64,000 bases of DNA from Oscillospiraceae bacterium (GTDB taxonomy: Bacteria; Bacillota; Clostridia; Oscillospirales; Oscillospiraceae), in assembly GCA_020025515.1 (NCBI GenBank), contig JAHHRZ010000001.1, forward strand, positions 1-64,000, written 5' to 3'. Made by a program: the position numbers and the translations under genes. Below, in pieces: positions 50,571 to 59,718 of this stretch (the stretch's first letter is position 1; every line of letters begins with the position of its first letter). The notes below the pieces were generated by a model. The model was not told the DNA's origin, ran no database searches, and saw only the letters and a list, made by a program, of their open reading frames with translations.

Positions 50571-52709
50571 ATGATTGCTGAAATTTTGGCACATCAGCTG
50601 GATGTGAAACGGGAGTATGTAGAAAATGTGATTGCGCTGCTGGATGAGGGAAATACCATCCCCTTCATTGCCCGCTACCGCAAGGAGCAGCATGGAGCCA
50701 TGGATGATACCACTCTGAGAAATCTGGAAACGGCGCTGAAATATCAGAGAAATTTGCAGGCACGGCGGGAAGAGGTTCTGCGTTCCATTGAAAATCAGGA
50801 AAAGCTAACTCCGGAGCTGGAGCGGGCCATCGGGGCGGCGGCTACCCTGGCGGAGGTGGAGGATCTGTACCGCCCCTATAAGCCCAAACGCCGAACCAGA
50901 GCCACCATGGCGAAGGAAAAGGGACTGGAACCCTTGGCGCAGGAGCTGCGCAAGCAGGATGGGCGGGACCCCAAGGTTCTGGCGCAGGCCTATCTCAATG
51001 AGCAGGTTCCCACGGTGGAGGAGGCGCTGGCCGGAGCCTCCGACATCATTGCGGAGGAGATCTCGGAAGACCCCGCCATCCGAAAGGAGCTGCGGCAGAT
51101 CATGGGCCGGAAGGCTGTCATGGGGGCAAAGGCCGCAAAGCCGGAGGAGGACAGCGTTTACAGACTGTATTATGAATTTGACTCCCCCGCCAATAAATTG
51201 CAGAATCACCAGATTTTAGCCCTGAATCGAGGGGAAAAGGAAGGATATCTGAAGGTGTCGCTCACACTGCCCGGCTCCGACGGCCAGGCCATGGTTTGCC
51301 GTCACGCCTTAAAGCCCGGCACATTCGGTACGCCCTTTATGCGGGCAGCGGCAGAAGACGCCTATGAACGGCTCATTGCCCCTGCGGCGGAGCGGGAATT
51401 TCGCAATGATCTCACCGACCGGGCGGCAGAGGGAGCCATTGCAAATTTTGCCCTGAATCTGAAGCCTCTGCTTCTTCAGCGGCCTGTGAAGGGTTCCGTC
51501 ACCATGGGTCTGGACCCCGGCTATCGCAACGGCTGTAAGGTGGCGGTGGTGGACCCCACCGGCAGAGTGCTGGACACTGCGGTGGTATACCCCACCTTTT
51601 CCCAGGCCAAGAAGGCAGAGGCCCAGGAAAAGCTGTTGGCCCTGATCCGGAAGCATCGGGTTCGCCATATTGCCATTGGCAACGGCACCGCCTCCCGGGA
51701 GACCGAGGAAATGACCGCAGAAATGCTGAAAAAGGCCCCAGAGGTCAGCTATATGATTGTAAATGAGGCCGGAGCGTCGGTGTATTCCGCCTCTCCCTTG
51801 GCGGCAGAGGAATTTCCCCAGTATGATGTGAACCTGCGTTCTGCGGTTTCCATCGCCCGTCGGCTTCAGGACCCGCTGGCAGAACTGGTAAAAATCGATC
51901 CTCAGGCCATTGGTGTGGGGCAGTATCAGCATGACTGTCCCCAGAAACGGCTTAGTGAAGCACTGGAGGCAGTGGTGGAAGACTGTGTCAATGCAGTGGG
52001 GGTGGACCTCAACACGGCCTCGCCCAGCCTTCTGAAGCAGGTTTCCGGACTCAATGCAACTACCGCAAAGAATATTGTGACCTATCGGGAAGAACATGGC
52101 CCCTTCACAGGAAGAAAGCAGCTCTTGAAGGTGCCGAAGCTTGGGCCGAAAGCCTTTCAGCAGTGTGCAGGCTTCCTCCGTGTGCCGGAGAGTCAGGAGC
52201 TTTTGGACAACACAGGGGTGCACCCGGAGTCCTATGAGGCGGCAGGAAAGCTGCTGAAACTCCTGAACTTGGGAAAAGGAGCCCCCTTGCAGGGACTTGG
52301 AAGGCGTGTGGAGGAATTGGGATGGGAGACTGCTGCCGAAACATGCGGCGTGGGTGTTCCCACTCTTCGGGATATTGTGGCAGAGCTGGAAAAACCGGGC
52401 CGAGACCCCAGAGATGAGCTGCCCGCCCCCATTTTGCGCCGGGATGTGCTGGGAATCAGCGACTTAAAGCCCGGTATGGTGCTCAATGGTACGGTGCGAA
52501 ATGTCATTGACTTTGGCGTTTTTGTGGACATCGGCGTTCACCAGGATGGCTTGGTTCATATCTCCCAGGTGACCGACCGATTCATTAAACACCCCTCTCA
52601 GGTGGTTCATGTGGGCGATGTGGTGCAGGTAGCCGTGTTGGAAGTGGACGAGAAACGGAAGCGCATCAGCCTCACTATGAAGGGAGTTCCGGAGGAGGCA
52701 CGGTCATGA
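50571..52709 (+). CDS. tex: Tex-family RNA-binding transcription accessory protein
   Basis: A 712-residue protein. The N-terminal helical Tex region shows TIPFIARYRKEQHGAMD and VEDLYRPYKPKRRTRATMA. A YqgF-like RNase H fold follows with MGLDPGYRNGCKVAVVD. Helix-hairpin-helix modules (VGVDLNTASPSLL) precede a C-terminal S1 domain from about residue 634 (LNGTVRNVIDFGVFVDIGVH). An extended -10 (TGc-TATAAT, 50519-50524) lies about 45 bases upstream. The stop overlaps birA by 4 bases. Acts at the ribosome/RNA polymerase interface; details unclear in the family. Confidence 0.95.
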   Translation: MIAEILAHQLDVKREYVENVIALLDEGNTIPFIARYRKEQHGAMDDTTLRNLETALKYQRNLQARREEVLRSIENQEKLTPELERAIGAAATLAEVEDLYRPYKPKRRTRATMAKEKGLEPLAQELRKQDGRDPKVLAQAYLNEQVPTVEEALAGASDIIAEEISEDPAIRKELRQIMGRKAVMGAKAAKPEEDSVYRLYYEFDSPANKLQNHQILALNRGEKEGYLKVSLTLPGSDGQAMVCRHALKPGTFGTPFMRAAAEDAYERLIAPAAEREFRNDLTDRAAEGAIANFALNLKPLLLQRPVKGSVTMGLDPGYRNGCKVAVVDPTGRVLDTAVVYPTFSQAKKAEAQEKLLALIRKHRVRHIAIGNGTASRETEEMTAEMLKKAPEVSYMIVNEAGASVYSASPLAAEEFPQYDVNLRSAVSIARRLQDPLAELVKIDPQAIGVGQYQHDCPQKRLSEALEAVVEDCVNAVGVDLNTASPSLLKQVSGLNATTAKNIVTYREEHGPFTGRKQLLKVPKLGPKAFQQCAGFLRVPESQELLDNTGVHPESYEAAGKLLKLLNLGKGAPLQGLGRRVEELGWETAAETCGVGVPTLRDIVAELEKPGRDPRDELPAPILRRDVLGISDLKPGMVLNGTVRNVIDFGVFVDIGVHQDGLVHISQVTDRFIKHPSQVVHVGDVVQVAVLEVDEKRKRISLTMKGVPEEARS

Positions 52710-53503
52710 GGCTACAAAAGACTGCCATTTGTAAGGCTTTGGGGGATCACCCCTGGTCCTCTCTGGTGCAGGTCTATGACGAGGTAGACTCTACCAACAC
52801 CATGCTGAAAGCCATGGCCTCGGAGGGAGCCCCGGAAGGTACGGTGATTCTGGCGGACAGCCAGAGTGCAGGCCGGGGACGGATGGGACGGAGCTTTTTG
52901 TCTCCGGAGGGACAGGGAATTTACCTGTCCGCCCTGCTGCGGCCTAAGTGCCAGCCCCAGGAACTGATGCATCTGACCTGCGCTGTGGCGGCGGTGCTGT
53001 GCGGGGCGGTGGAAAAAATCACAGGACTGCGTCCGGGGATCAAATGGATCAACGACCTGGTGGCAGGAGGCCATAAAGTGGCGGGAATCCTGACGGAGCT
53101 TTCTCTCTCTGCCTCCGGTGTGGACTATGCCGTAATCGGTGTGGGAATCAACTGCAATCAGAAGCCGGAGGAGTTTCCGGAAGAACTTAGATCCATTGCA
53201 GGCTCTCTGGCTATGGCTGGGGGAAAGCAGGTGAGTAGAGAGGCACTGGCTGCGGAGTGTATTCGGGCCATCAGCACCTTGCAGGGGACGCTGATGACAG
53301 ATCGGCTGGCCCTGATGGAACGCTACCGCCGGGACTGTGTCACCCTGGGAAAACGGGTGCTGGTGCAAAAAGGGGAGGAAACCCGCGAAGGGACGGCGGT
53401 GAATATAGATGACTGGGGCGCCCTTCTGGTGGACTTTGGAAATGGCCCCGAGACGGTTCTGGCGGGAGAAGTCAGTGTCCGGGGCATGTATGGATATTTA
53501 TAA
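52706..53503 (+). CDS. birA: Biotin-[acetyl-CoA-carboxylase] ligase
   Basis: A 265-residue biotin protein ligase. Motifs: DSTNTMLK, the biotinyl-AMP loop SAGRGRMGRSF, and the active-site stretch IKWINDLVAGGHKVAGILTE. There is no N-terminal winged helix, so it is a monofunctional ligase rather than a repressor. ATGA overlap with tex makes it translationally coupled. It attaches biotin to carboxylase carrier proteins. Confidence 0.94.
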   Translation: MRLQKTAICKALGDHPWSSLVQVYDEVDSTNTMLKAMASEGAPEGTVILADSQSAGRGRMGRSFLSPEGQGIYLSALLRPKCQPQELMHLTCAVAAVLCGAVEKITGLRPGIKWINDLVAGGHKVAGILTELSLSASGVDYAVIGVGINCNQKPEEFPEELRSIAGSLAMAGGKQVSREALAAECIRAISTLQGTLMTDRLALMERYRRDCVTLGKRVLVQKGEETREGTAVNIDDWGALLVDFGNGPETVLAGEVSVRGMYGYL

Positions 53504-53523
53504 TTATTGAGGAGGACAAACAG

Positions 53524-54045
53524 ATGAACGAAGTGATTCAGGCCATGGTGGAAAGAAGAAGCTGCAGAAATTATCAGGACCGGCCGGTCCCCCAGGAGCT
53601 TCTGGATGAAGTTCTGCTGGCTGGTACATATGCGGCCAATGGCAGGGCAAAGCAGGCGGGAAAGATTGTGGTTCTCACCAAAAAGGAGGACATTGAGCCT
53701 CTGGAACGGATGAACGCCGAAATCATGGGAACCCCTCAGTCCCACACATTTTATGGAGCTCCCGTTGTGCTGGTGGTGCTGGCAGACCGAAATGTTCGCA
53801 CCTGCGTGGAGGACGGCAGTCTGGTTCTGGGAAATATGATGCTGGCGGCGCATACGCTGGGGCTGGGTTCCTGCTGGATCCATCGGGCCAGGCAGGAATT
53901 TGACAGTCCGGAAGGACAGGCCCTTTTGAAAAAATGGGGGATTTCCTCCGATTATATTGGGGTAGGCCATTGCATCCTTGGCTATGCCGATGAGGCGCCA
54001 AAGCCCGCAGCCCCCAGAAAAGCAGATTTTATTACCGTGGTATAA
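53524..54045 (+). CDS. Nitroreductase-family flavoprotein
   Basis: A 173-residue FMN-dependent reductase: opening VERRSCRNYQDRPVPQELL, FMN-binding residues, and LAAHTLGLGSCWIHRARQEF. The C-terminal GYADEAPKPAAPRKADF is common in the family. AGGAGG lies 7 bases before the ATG. Last gene of the tex unit, ending at a strong terminator. Substrate unknown. Confidence 0.92.
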   Translation: MNEVIQAMVERRSCRNYQDRPVPQELLDEVLLAGTYAANGRAKQAGKIVVLTKKEDIEPLERMNAEIMGTPQSHTFYGAPVVLVVLADRNVRTCVEDGSLVLGNMMLAAHTLGLGSCWIHRARQEFDSPEGQALLKKWGISSDYIGVGHCILGYADEAPKPAAPRKADFITVV

Positions 54046-54052
54046 ACAGGAC

Positions 54053-54090
54053 GAATCCCCAGAGCAGACGGTTGCTCTGGGGATTCTTCA
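54053..54090 (+). terminator. Terminator of the tex unit
   Basis: GAATCCCCAGAGCA (54053-54066) pairs with TGCTCTGGGGATTC (54073-54086), followed by TTC. Confidence 0.9.
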
Positions 54091-54127
54091 CGAAAACAGG
54101 AGGTAGCTTCTTACAATGAACGGGGCA

Positions 54128-56722
54128 TTACGCTCCGTAGTAAGCGTTCAGGTACATCTGCTTGATTTCACTCATCAGGGGGTATCTGGGATTTGCGCCG
54201 GTGCACTGGTCATCAAAGGCCTGCTCCACCATATCATCCAGACGGTTCAGGAAGTCCTGCTCGTCAATACCATAGTCCTTGATGGTCTTCTTAATGCCCA
54301 CCTTTTCTTTCAGCTCATCCAGTGCGGCAATGAGATTGTCCAGCTTCTCCTGGTCATTCTTACCGCCCAGACCCAGAGAGTCGGCCACTTCCGCATAGCG
54401 GGCCAGGGTATGGGGATGGTCATACTGAGAGAAGGTGCCCATCTTGGGAGGAACCTCTGCGGCGTTAAAGCGCAGTACCTCGTCAATCAGCAGGGCGTTG
54501 GCGATGCCGTGGGGCAGGTGGTGGAAGGCACCCAGCTTGTGAGCCATGGAGTGGCACACGCCCAGGAAGGCGTTGGCAAAAGCCATACCAGCCATGCAGG
54601 CGCCGGTAGCCATGTTCTCACGGGCTCTGGGATCTCTGGGGCCGTTTTCATAAGCGGCAGGCAGATTGTTGAAAATCAGCTTCAGGCTCTGCAGTGCCAG
54701 ACCGTCGGTATAGCCTGTGGCCATCATGGAGGCGTAGGCTTCCAGAGCGTGAGTGACAGCATCGATGCCGGAGGCAGCGGTCAGACCCTTGGGAGCGTTC
54801 ATCATCATGTCGGCATCCACAATGGCCATCTTGGGCAGCAGCTCATAGTCGGCCAGAGGATACTTGACTCCGGTCTGCTCGTCGGTGATAACGGCAAAGG
54901 GCGTGACCTCGGAGCCGGTACCGGCAGTGGTGGGGACGGCTACAAAATAGGCTTTTTCGCCCATCTTGGGGAAGGTGTAGACTCTCTTGCGGATGTCCAC
55001 AAAGCGCATTGCCATGTCCATGAAGTCCGCCTCGGGGTGCTCATAAAGAACCCACATGATCTTGGCAGCGTCCATAGCGGAGCCGCCGCCGATGGCGATG
55101 ATGAGGTCGGGCTGGAAGCCTTCCATCTGAGCAGCGCCTGCCTTGGCGCAAGCCAGAGTTGGATCGGGCTCAACGGCATGGAAGGTGTGGTGGAGAATTC
55201 CCATGGCATCCAGTTTGTCGGTGACGGGCTTGGTATAGCCGTTCTGATACAGGAAAGAGTCGGTGACAATGAACGCCTTCTTATAATGTTTCAACTCATC
55301 CAATGCCACGGGCAGACAGCCCTTCTTGAAATACACCTTTTCAGGAGCACGGAACCAGAGCATATTCTCTCTCCTCTCAGCCACAGTCTTGATATTCAGC
55401 AGGTGCTTTACACCAACATTTTCAGAGACGGAGTTGCCGCCCCAGCTTCCGCAGCCCAGAGTCAGAGAGGGAGCCAGACGGAAGTTGTAAAGATCACCAA
55501 TGCCGCCGTGGGCAGAGGGAGTGTTGACCAGAATCCGGCAGGTCTTCATCCGGGCAGCAAAGGTGTCAAGCTTCTCTCTTGCGCCCACAGGGTCCAGATA
55601 GATGGAAGCTGTGTGACCGTAGCCGCCATCCTTAACCAGAGTATCTGCCTTGGTCAGTGCGTCTTCAAAGTCGCTTGCCCGATACATGGCAAGAACGGGG
55701 GAGAGCTTTTCGTGAGCGAAAGGCTCGCTGATATCGGTACTGGTCACTTCACCAATGAGGATCTTTGCAGATTCCGGAACCTCTACGCCGGCCATGGAAG
55801 CGATAACGGAGGCGGGCTGGCCGACAATCTTGGCGTTGACGCTGCCGTTGATGAGGATGATGGAGCCTACCTTCTGGCGCTCTTCCTCATTCAGAATATA
55901 GCAGCCACGCTTCAGGAATTCGGCCTTGACCTGGTCGTAAACGCTGTCCAGAACAACAACGCTCTGCTCAGAGGCACAGATCATGCCGTTATCAAAGGTC
56001 TTGGAGTGGATGACGGAGGAAACAGCCAGAAGAATATCGGCACTGTCATCAATGATGGCAGGGGTATTGCCGGGGCCGACGCCTACAGCGGGCTTGCCGG
56101 AGGAGTAAGCTGCCTGAACCATGCCGGGGCCGCCGGTGGCCAGGATCAGGTCTGCCTCTTTCATGATCTGATTGGTAAGCTCCAGAGAGGGCTGGTCGAT
56201 CCAGGCGATGATGCCCTCGGGAGCACCGGCTGCAACAGCTGCTTCCAGAACGATTTTGGCGGCGGCGATGGTGCAGCCCTTTGCTCTGGGGTGGGGGCTG
56301 AAAATCACGGCATTGCGGGTCTTCAGGCAGATAAGCGCCTTAAAGATGGCAGTGGAAGTGGGATTTGTGGTGGGGACAACGGCTGCGACCACGCCGATGG
56401 GCTCGGCGATGCGCTGCACGCCATAGGCGGAGTCCGTCTCAATCACACCGCAGGTCTTGGTATTTTTATATGCGTTGTAGATGTACTCGGCAGCATAGTG
56501 ATTTTTGATTACTTTGTCCTCTACGACACCCATGCCGGTTTCGGCTACGGCCTGTTTGGCAAGTGCGATTCTTGCCTTGTTTGCGGCGGTGGCGGCGGCA
56601 AGGAAAATCTTGTCAACCTGCTCCTGGGTGTAAGTGGAAAATTGAGCCTGGGCTTCCCGGCACCGGGCCAGAACCTCAGTCAGCTCTTGAGAATTGGTAA
56701 CAGTAGGATAGTTTGTTATCAT
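54128..56722 (-). CDS. adhE: Bifunctional aldehyde-alcohol dehydrogenase
   Basis: An 864-residue fermentation enzyme reducing acetyl-CoA to acetaldehyde and then ethanol. The N-terminal aldehyde dehydrogenase half shows VVPTTNPTSTAIFKALI, TGGPGMVQAAY and the catalytic Cys in DNGMICASEQS. The C-terminal iron-dependent alcohol dehydrogenase half shows IIAIGGGSAMDAAKIMW, AGTGSEVTPFAVITD and the iron ligands in GIDAVTHALEAYAS and CHSMAHKLGAFHHLPHG. AGAAAGG precedes the ATG. Such proteins form long filaments (spirosomes). Own promoter with a palindrome in the leader. Confidence 0.97.
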   Translation of the reverse strand: MITNYPTVTNSQELTEVLARCREAQAQFSTYTQEQVDKIFLAAATAANKARIALAKQAVAETGMGVVEDKVIKNHYAAEYIYNAYKNTKTCGVIETDSAYGVQRIAEPIGVVAAVVPTTNPTSTAIFKALICLKTRNAVIFSPHPRAKGCTIAAAKIVLEAAVAAGAPEGIIAWIDQPSLELTNQIMKEADLILATGGPGMVQAAYSSGKPAVGVGPGNTPAIIDDSADILLAVSSVIHSKTFDNGMICASEQSVVVLDSVYDQVKAEFLKRGCYILNEEERQKVGSIILINGSVNAKIVGQPASVIASMAGVEVPESAKILIGEVTSTDISEPFAHEKLSPVLAMYRASDFEDALTKADTLVKDGGYGHTASIYLDPVGAREKLDTFAARMKTCRILVNTPSAHGGIGDLYNFRLAPSLTLGCGSWGGNSVSENVGVKHLLNIKTVAERRENMLWFRAPEKVYFKKGCLPVALDELKHYKKAFIVTDSFLYQNGYTKPVTDKLDAMGILHHTFHAVEPDPTLACAKAGAAQMEGFQPDLIIAIGGGSAMDAAKIMWVLYEHPEADFMDMAMRFVDIRKRVYTFPKMGEKAYFVAVPTTAGTGSEVTPFAVITDEQTGVKYPLADYELLPKMAIVDADMMMNAPKGLTAASGIDAVTHALEAYASMMATGYTDGLALQSLKLIFNNLPAAYENGPRDPRARENMATGACMAGMAFANAFLGVCHSMAHKLGAFHHLPHGIANALLIDEVLRFNAAEVPPKMGTFSQYDHPHTLARYAEVADSLGLGGKNDQEKLDNLIAALDELKEKVGIKKTIKDYGIDEQDFLNRLDDMVEQAFDDQCTGANPRYPLMSEIKQMYLNAYYGA

Positions 56723-56742
56723 TTAAGTCGCCTTTCTTTTAT

Positions 56743-56803
56743 CGATAATTTATTATCGGTTGCGCTGTATCGATATAATAGCACTGACATCCTGAATTGT
56801 CAA
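56743..56803 (-). promoter_or_regulatory. adhE promoter and downstream palindrome
   Basis: Minus strand: TTGACA (56798-56803), 17-base spacer, TATTAT (56775-56780). A perfect palindrome CGATAA-N4-TTATCG lies at 56743-56758, just after the expected start point, a good place for a repressor. The site does not match the usual Rex consensus closely. Confidence 0.65.
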
Positions 56804-56926
56804 TAGGGAATTCCAGACTTTTACAAAAAGTTTGCAGGCTCTGCAAGCTGTGTAAAATATGGGGTTCCAATGCACGGAATATCACAGACAATTCATAAGA
56901 TTTTATTATGAATTCCAGAAAACATA

Positions 56927-56955
56927 TTGCATAATGAATTGATTTAGGGTATAAT
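56927..56955 (+). promoter_or_regulatory. Promoter of the small membrane protein gene
   Basis: TTGCAT (56927-56932), 17-base spacer, TATAAT (56950-56955). Confidence 0.7.
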
Positions 56956-56990
56956 ACCTACTAACCAAAAATATAACGGAGGGATCCCTT

Positions 56991-57245
56991 ATGAAGAAGT
57001 TCCTGAAGATTGCTGCTGCTTTGGCCGTCATTGCTGGTGCCTTGGTGGTGATTGTTAAATTTGGCAAAAAAATCCTGGACAAGATCCATGGCTGCAAGTG
57101 CTGGGATGATGAGTGCTGCTGTTGCTATGAGACGGAAGAAGAGGAAAAAGAGACTCCCGCTGCAGAAGAGACTGAAAAGGCTCCCGAGGAAGCCCCTGCT
57201 CAGCCTGCGGAAGACGGCGTTACCCCTGAGGATTTCGTCGACTAA
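56991..57245 (+). CDS. Small membrane-anchored protein with Cys cluster
   Basis: An 84-residue protein: N-terminal single transmembrane helix (about 5-24), a basic stretch (KFGKKILDKIHG), then a tight Cys cluster (CKCWDDECCCCYE, six Cys), and an acidic Glu/Pro/Ala tail to the end. CGGAGGGA precedes the ATG and a clear promoter and terminator frame the gene, so it is real. The Cys cluster may bind metal. No family was recognised. Confidence 0.75.
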   Translation: MKKFLKIAAALAVIAGALVVIVKFGKKILDKIHGCKCWDDECCCCYETEEEEKETPAAEETEKAPEEAPAQPAEDGVTPEDFVD

Positions 57246-57256
57246 TCAGTATGATA

Positions 57257-57289
57257 AACACCCTGCTGTCAATTTGACAGCAGGGTGTT
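57257..57289. terminator. Bidirectional terminator
   Basis: A perfect 16-bp inverted repeat (arms 57257-57272 and 57274-57289, containing CACCCTGCTGTCA) ending in TTTT, between the small membrane protein gene and spoIIID. Confidence 0.85.
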
Positions 57290-57302
57290 TTGTATCATGA
57301 GA

Positions 57303-57551
57303 CTATTTTGCTTCGTATTTCTTTTTTGTAGCGATACCACCGCGAATGTGGCGTTCGGCTTTGTTGCGATCCAGTACCTGTCGTACCTGGAGGTAAAGCT
57401 CCGGCTTCAGATGAGACAGGCGATCGGTCATGTCCTTGTGTACGGTGGATTTGGATATGCCGAATTTTTGGGCGGCAGCTCGGACAGTTGCCTGATTTTC
57501 AATGATGTACACAGCCAGTTGGCAAGCTCTCTCCTCGATGTGCTTCTCCAT
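57303..57551 (-). CDS. spoIIID: Sporulation transcription factor SpoIIID
   Basis: An 82-residue DNA-binding protein. MEKHIEERACQLAVYIIENQATVR, then FGISKSTVHKDMTDRL is the conserved helix-turn-helix, with a basic C-terminal helix (IRGGIATKKKYEAK). Length equals the family norm. It controls mother-cell genes with sigma E, so the organism is or recently was a spore former. TAGGAGGG lies before the ATG. Confidence 0.96.
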   Translation of the reverse strand: MEKHIEERACQLAVYIIENQATVRAAAQKFGISKSTVHKDMTDRLSHLKPELYLQVRQVLDRNKAERHIRGGIATKKKYEAK

Positions 57552-57610
57552 ATGCGTCCCTCCTAAGCTGTGTCGTGACAGAACAATCTATGCAGCAGGA
57601 GGACAAAAGA

Positions 57611-57643
57611 TTACGCCCACGGTACTTTGCACCGTGGGCGTAA
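57611..57643 (-). terminator. Terminator of the HtrA-like gene
   Basis: TTACGCCCACGGT (57611-57623) pairs with ACCGTGGGCGTAA (57631-57643), followed on the minus strand by TCTTTT. Confidence 0.85.
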
Positions 57644-57739
57644 CCATATTCGAAAGAAAGAAGGGAGAAAGAGAAAACAAGTTAAGAAGGAGAATGCGAT
57701 TTATGAAAAACAGCAGAAGCTGTAGAGGGAAAAAGGAAA

Positions 57740-59536
57740 TCAGGGATTCTTCTTGCCAAAGAAGTATTCGTACCAGTCGTTGTAAGAACCGTCTTTGGGC
57801 ATGTTTTCCTTATCCTGTTCGCTGGGAATGTTGGGATTTTCCTGAGGGGGCTTTTCGTCCAGCGTAATATCCAAAGTCAGTTCCTGACCGCTGCGAAACA
57901 CCGTAATTTGGGTAGTGTCTCCGGCTTTGAAAGTCCGCAGAGCATAAATCAAATCGGAGCGGGAGGCAATCTTTTTGTCACCCAGAGCAATGATCAGGTC
58001 ACCGGGCCGCATACCGGCTTTCTGGGCGCAGCTGCCTTCGGTTACCGTTTCAACTCTGGGACCGGCGGGAAGACTATACGCTTTTGCAACCTGGGGGTCC
58101 ATCTCCTGCACGGTCACGCCCAGATAAGCCTGATTGGCAATATAGCCGTACTCCATGAGATCGTCTACCAGCGTCATCACATCGTTGATGGGAATGGCAA
58201 AACCAATGCCCTCAATGGAAGCACCGGAGTTGCTGGAACCGGAGTATTTTGCGGTGGTGATGCCCACGACCTGACCATACATGTTGAACAGGGGACCGCC
58301 GGAGTTGCCGGAGTTAATGGCGGCATCGGTCTGGATCATATGAATGGTGGTGCCTCCCGTTGTTACGCTGCGATCCTTGGCACTGACATAGCCCACGGTC
58401 TGGGTGGAGGCCAACTCCCCCAGAGGGTTGCCGATGGCAGCCACCTGGTCACCAACATTCAGGGCATTGGAATCGCCAATCACAACAGCGGGCAAATCAT
58501 TTGCTTCGATTTTCAGCAGAGCCACATCGTTAAAGGCATCAAAACCCACCAAAGTGGCATCACGGGTCACCTCGTCATAGGTGGTGACGGTAAGTGTTTG
58601 TGCACCCTCTACCACATGGTAGTTGGTCAAAATGTATCCGTCCTCAGAGAGAATGAACCCGGAGCCGGAGCCTGTGAACTGCTGCTGGATCATGCCGTTG
58701 CTCATAACACCGGTGTTAACCACGGAAACTACGGAATGAACATTCTGTTCATAGACCTGGGAAGGAGTCATGAGACTTCCGTCAGAAACGGAGTTCACTG
58801 TGGCACCGTCAGAACCAGAAGGTGCTTTGTAACCGACACTGCTCTGTTTTTTCTCCAGTTCGTCAATTTGGGACTGCAACTGCTGGCTGCTCTTTTCCCA
58901 CTTGTTATTGGTAAGGTGGGTGCCCAAAAGTCCACCGGCGGTGCTGCCCAGGACGGCAAAGACCAGGGCGGCAGCTACCACCTTTCCACCGCTGGATCCC
59001 TTTTTCTTCTCTTTTTTGGAAGCCTTGGGAGGCTTGGAAGCTGTGGGAGGCACATTGGGATGAATGCTCCCCGAGGTCTGCCCCCCGGTGGGGGAAGTGT
59101 AACGCAGATAGGGAGAATCCGCATAAGGAGATTCCTTCCGTCCGGCCCCTGCGGAGTGATAGGTACTGGAGGCAGGAGAGGCGTTCCAGATATCAGAGGC
59201 GGCAGGCTCCTGCCGGGGGGCAACGGGTTCCTGATTCCGTTCTTCCACAGCGGATTCCTGCATCACAGAGCGAATGGGAGCTTCTGCCGAAGACTCCGGC
59301 TCCTGGGAGGAATCGGAAACATCTGCAACGGACTCCGGCTCCTGAGATTGGACGGATTGTTCCGGAGCGGTTTCCTGTTCCTCTGCCTCGCTTGCCGGCT
59401 CCTGAGAAGGTTCGGAGGCCTGCACGGTCTGCCGGACCTCGCAGGCAGCTTCATGGGTGGCAGGCTCTTCCAGGGGGGAAGAAAGATCGTTGGTATTTTC
59501 GCAGCCTTCCTGACTGTTCTTCAGATAGTCATTCAT
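57740..59536 (-). CDS. HtrA/DegP-type membrane serine protease with PDZ domain
   Basis: A 598-residue S1C protease. A long Glu/Ser/Pro/Gln-rich cytoplasmic N-terminus (about 1-185) holds many repeats of SQEPES type. A transmembrane helix (about 190-212) follows, then the trypsin-like domain with His in ILTNYHVVEG, Asp in NDVALLKIE and Ser in NSGNSGGPLF, and a PDZ domain (ASIEGIGFAIP through GMRPGDLIIALGDKKI). The start at 59536 is preferred because GAGGAG lies 9 bases before that ATG; the ATG at 59545 directly abuts the site. Envelope quality control. Confidence 0.93.
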   Translation of the reverse strand: MNDYLKNSQEGCENTNDLSSPLEEPATHEAACEVRQTVQASEPSQEPASEAEEQETAPEQSVQSQEPESVADVSDSSQEPESSAEAPIRSVMQESAVEERNQEPVAPRQEPAASDIWNASPASSTYHSAGAGRKESPYADSPYLRYTSPTGGQTSGSIHPNVPPTASKPPKASKKEKKKGSSGGKVVAAALVFAVLGSTAGGLLGTHLTNNKWEKSSQQLQSQIDELEKKQSSVGYKAPSGSDGATVNSVSDGSLMTPSQVYEQNVHSVVSVVNTGVMSNGMIQQQFTGSGSGFILSEDGYILTNYHVVEGAQTLTVTTYDEVTRDATLVGFDAFNDVALLKIEANDLPAVVIGDSNALNVGDQVAAIGNPLGELASTQTVGYVSAKDRSVTTGGTTIHMIQTDAAINSGNSGGPLFNMYGQVVGITTAKYSGSSNSGASIEGIGFAIPINDVMTLVDDLMEYGYIANQAYLGVTVQEMDPQVAKAYSLPAGPRVETVTEGSCAQKAGMRPGDLIIALGDKKIASRSDLIYALRTFKAGDTTQITVFRSGQELTLDITLDEKPPQENPNIPSEQDKENMPKDGSYNDWYEYFFGKKNP

Positions 59537-59665
59537 GTTGTCCATCTCCTCGTAGATGATTTATGTCATTATCATAAGGGGGATTTATGAAAAATATATG
59601 TACACTTGAAAAACGAACTATAAATTTCCTTGGACGAATTTGTAAACATGGGAAAATCGGGGGAC

Positions 59666-59694
59666 TTGATTTTCTGCGGGATTGGGACTACAGT
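59666..59694 (+). promoter_or_regulatory. Promoter of the alpha/beta hydrolase gene
   Basis: TTGATT (59666-59671), 17-base spacer, TACAGT (59689-59694). This site makes the ATG at 59719 the likely start. Confidence 0.55.
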
Positions 59695-59718
59695 AGTAGA
59701 GTGGAAAGAAGGGAATTT

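Noticed and set aside
54116..56806. An 896-codon open frame on the plus strand opposite adhE
   Set aside because: Same shadow effect; Gly/His-rich translation without any family pattern, while adhE is unambiguous.
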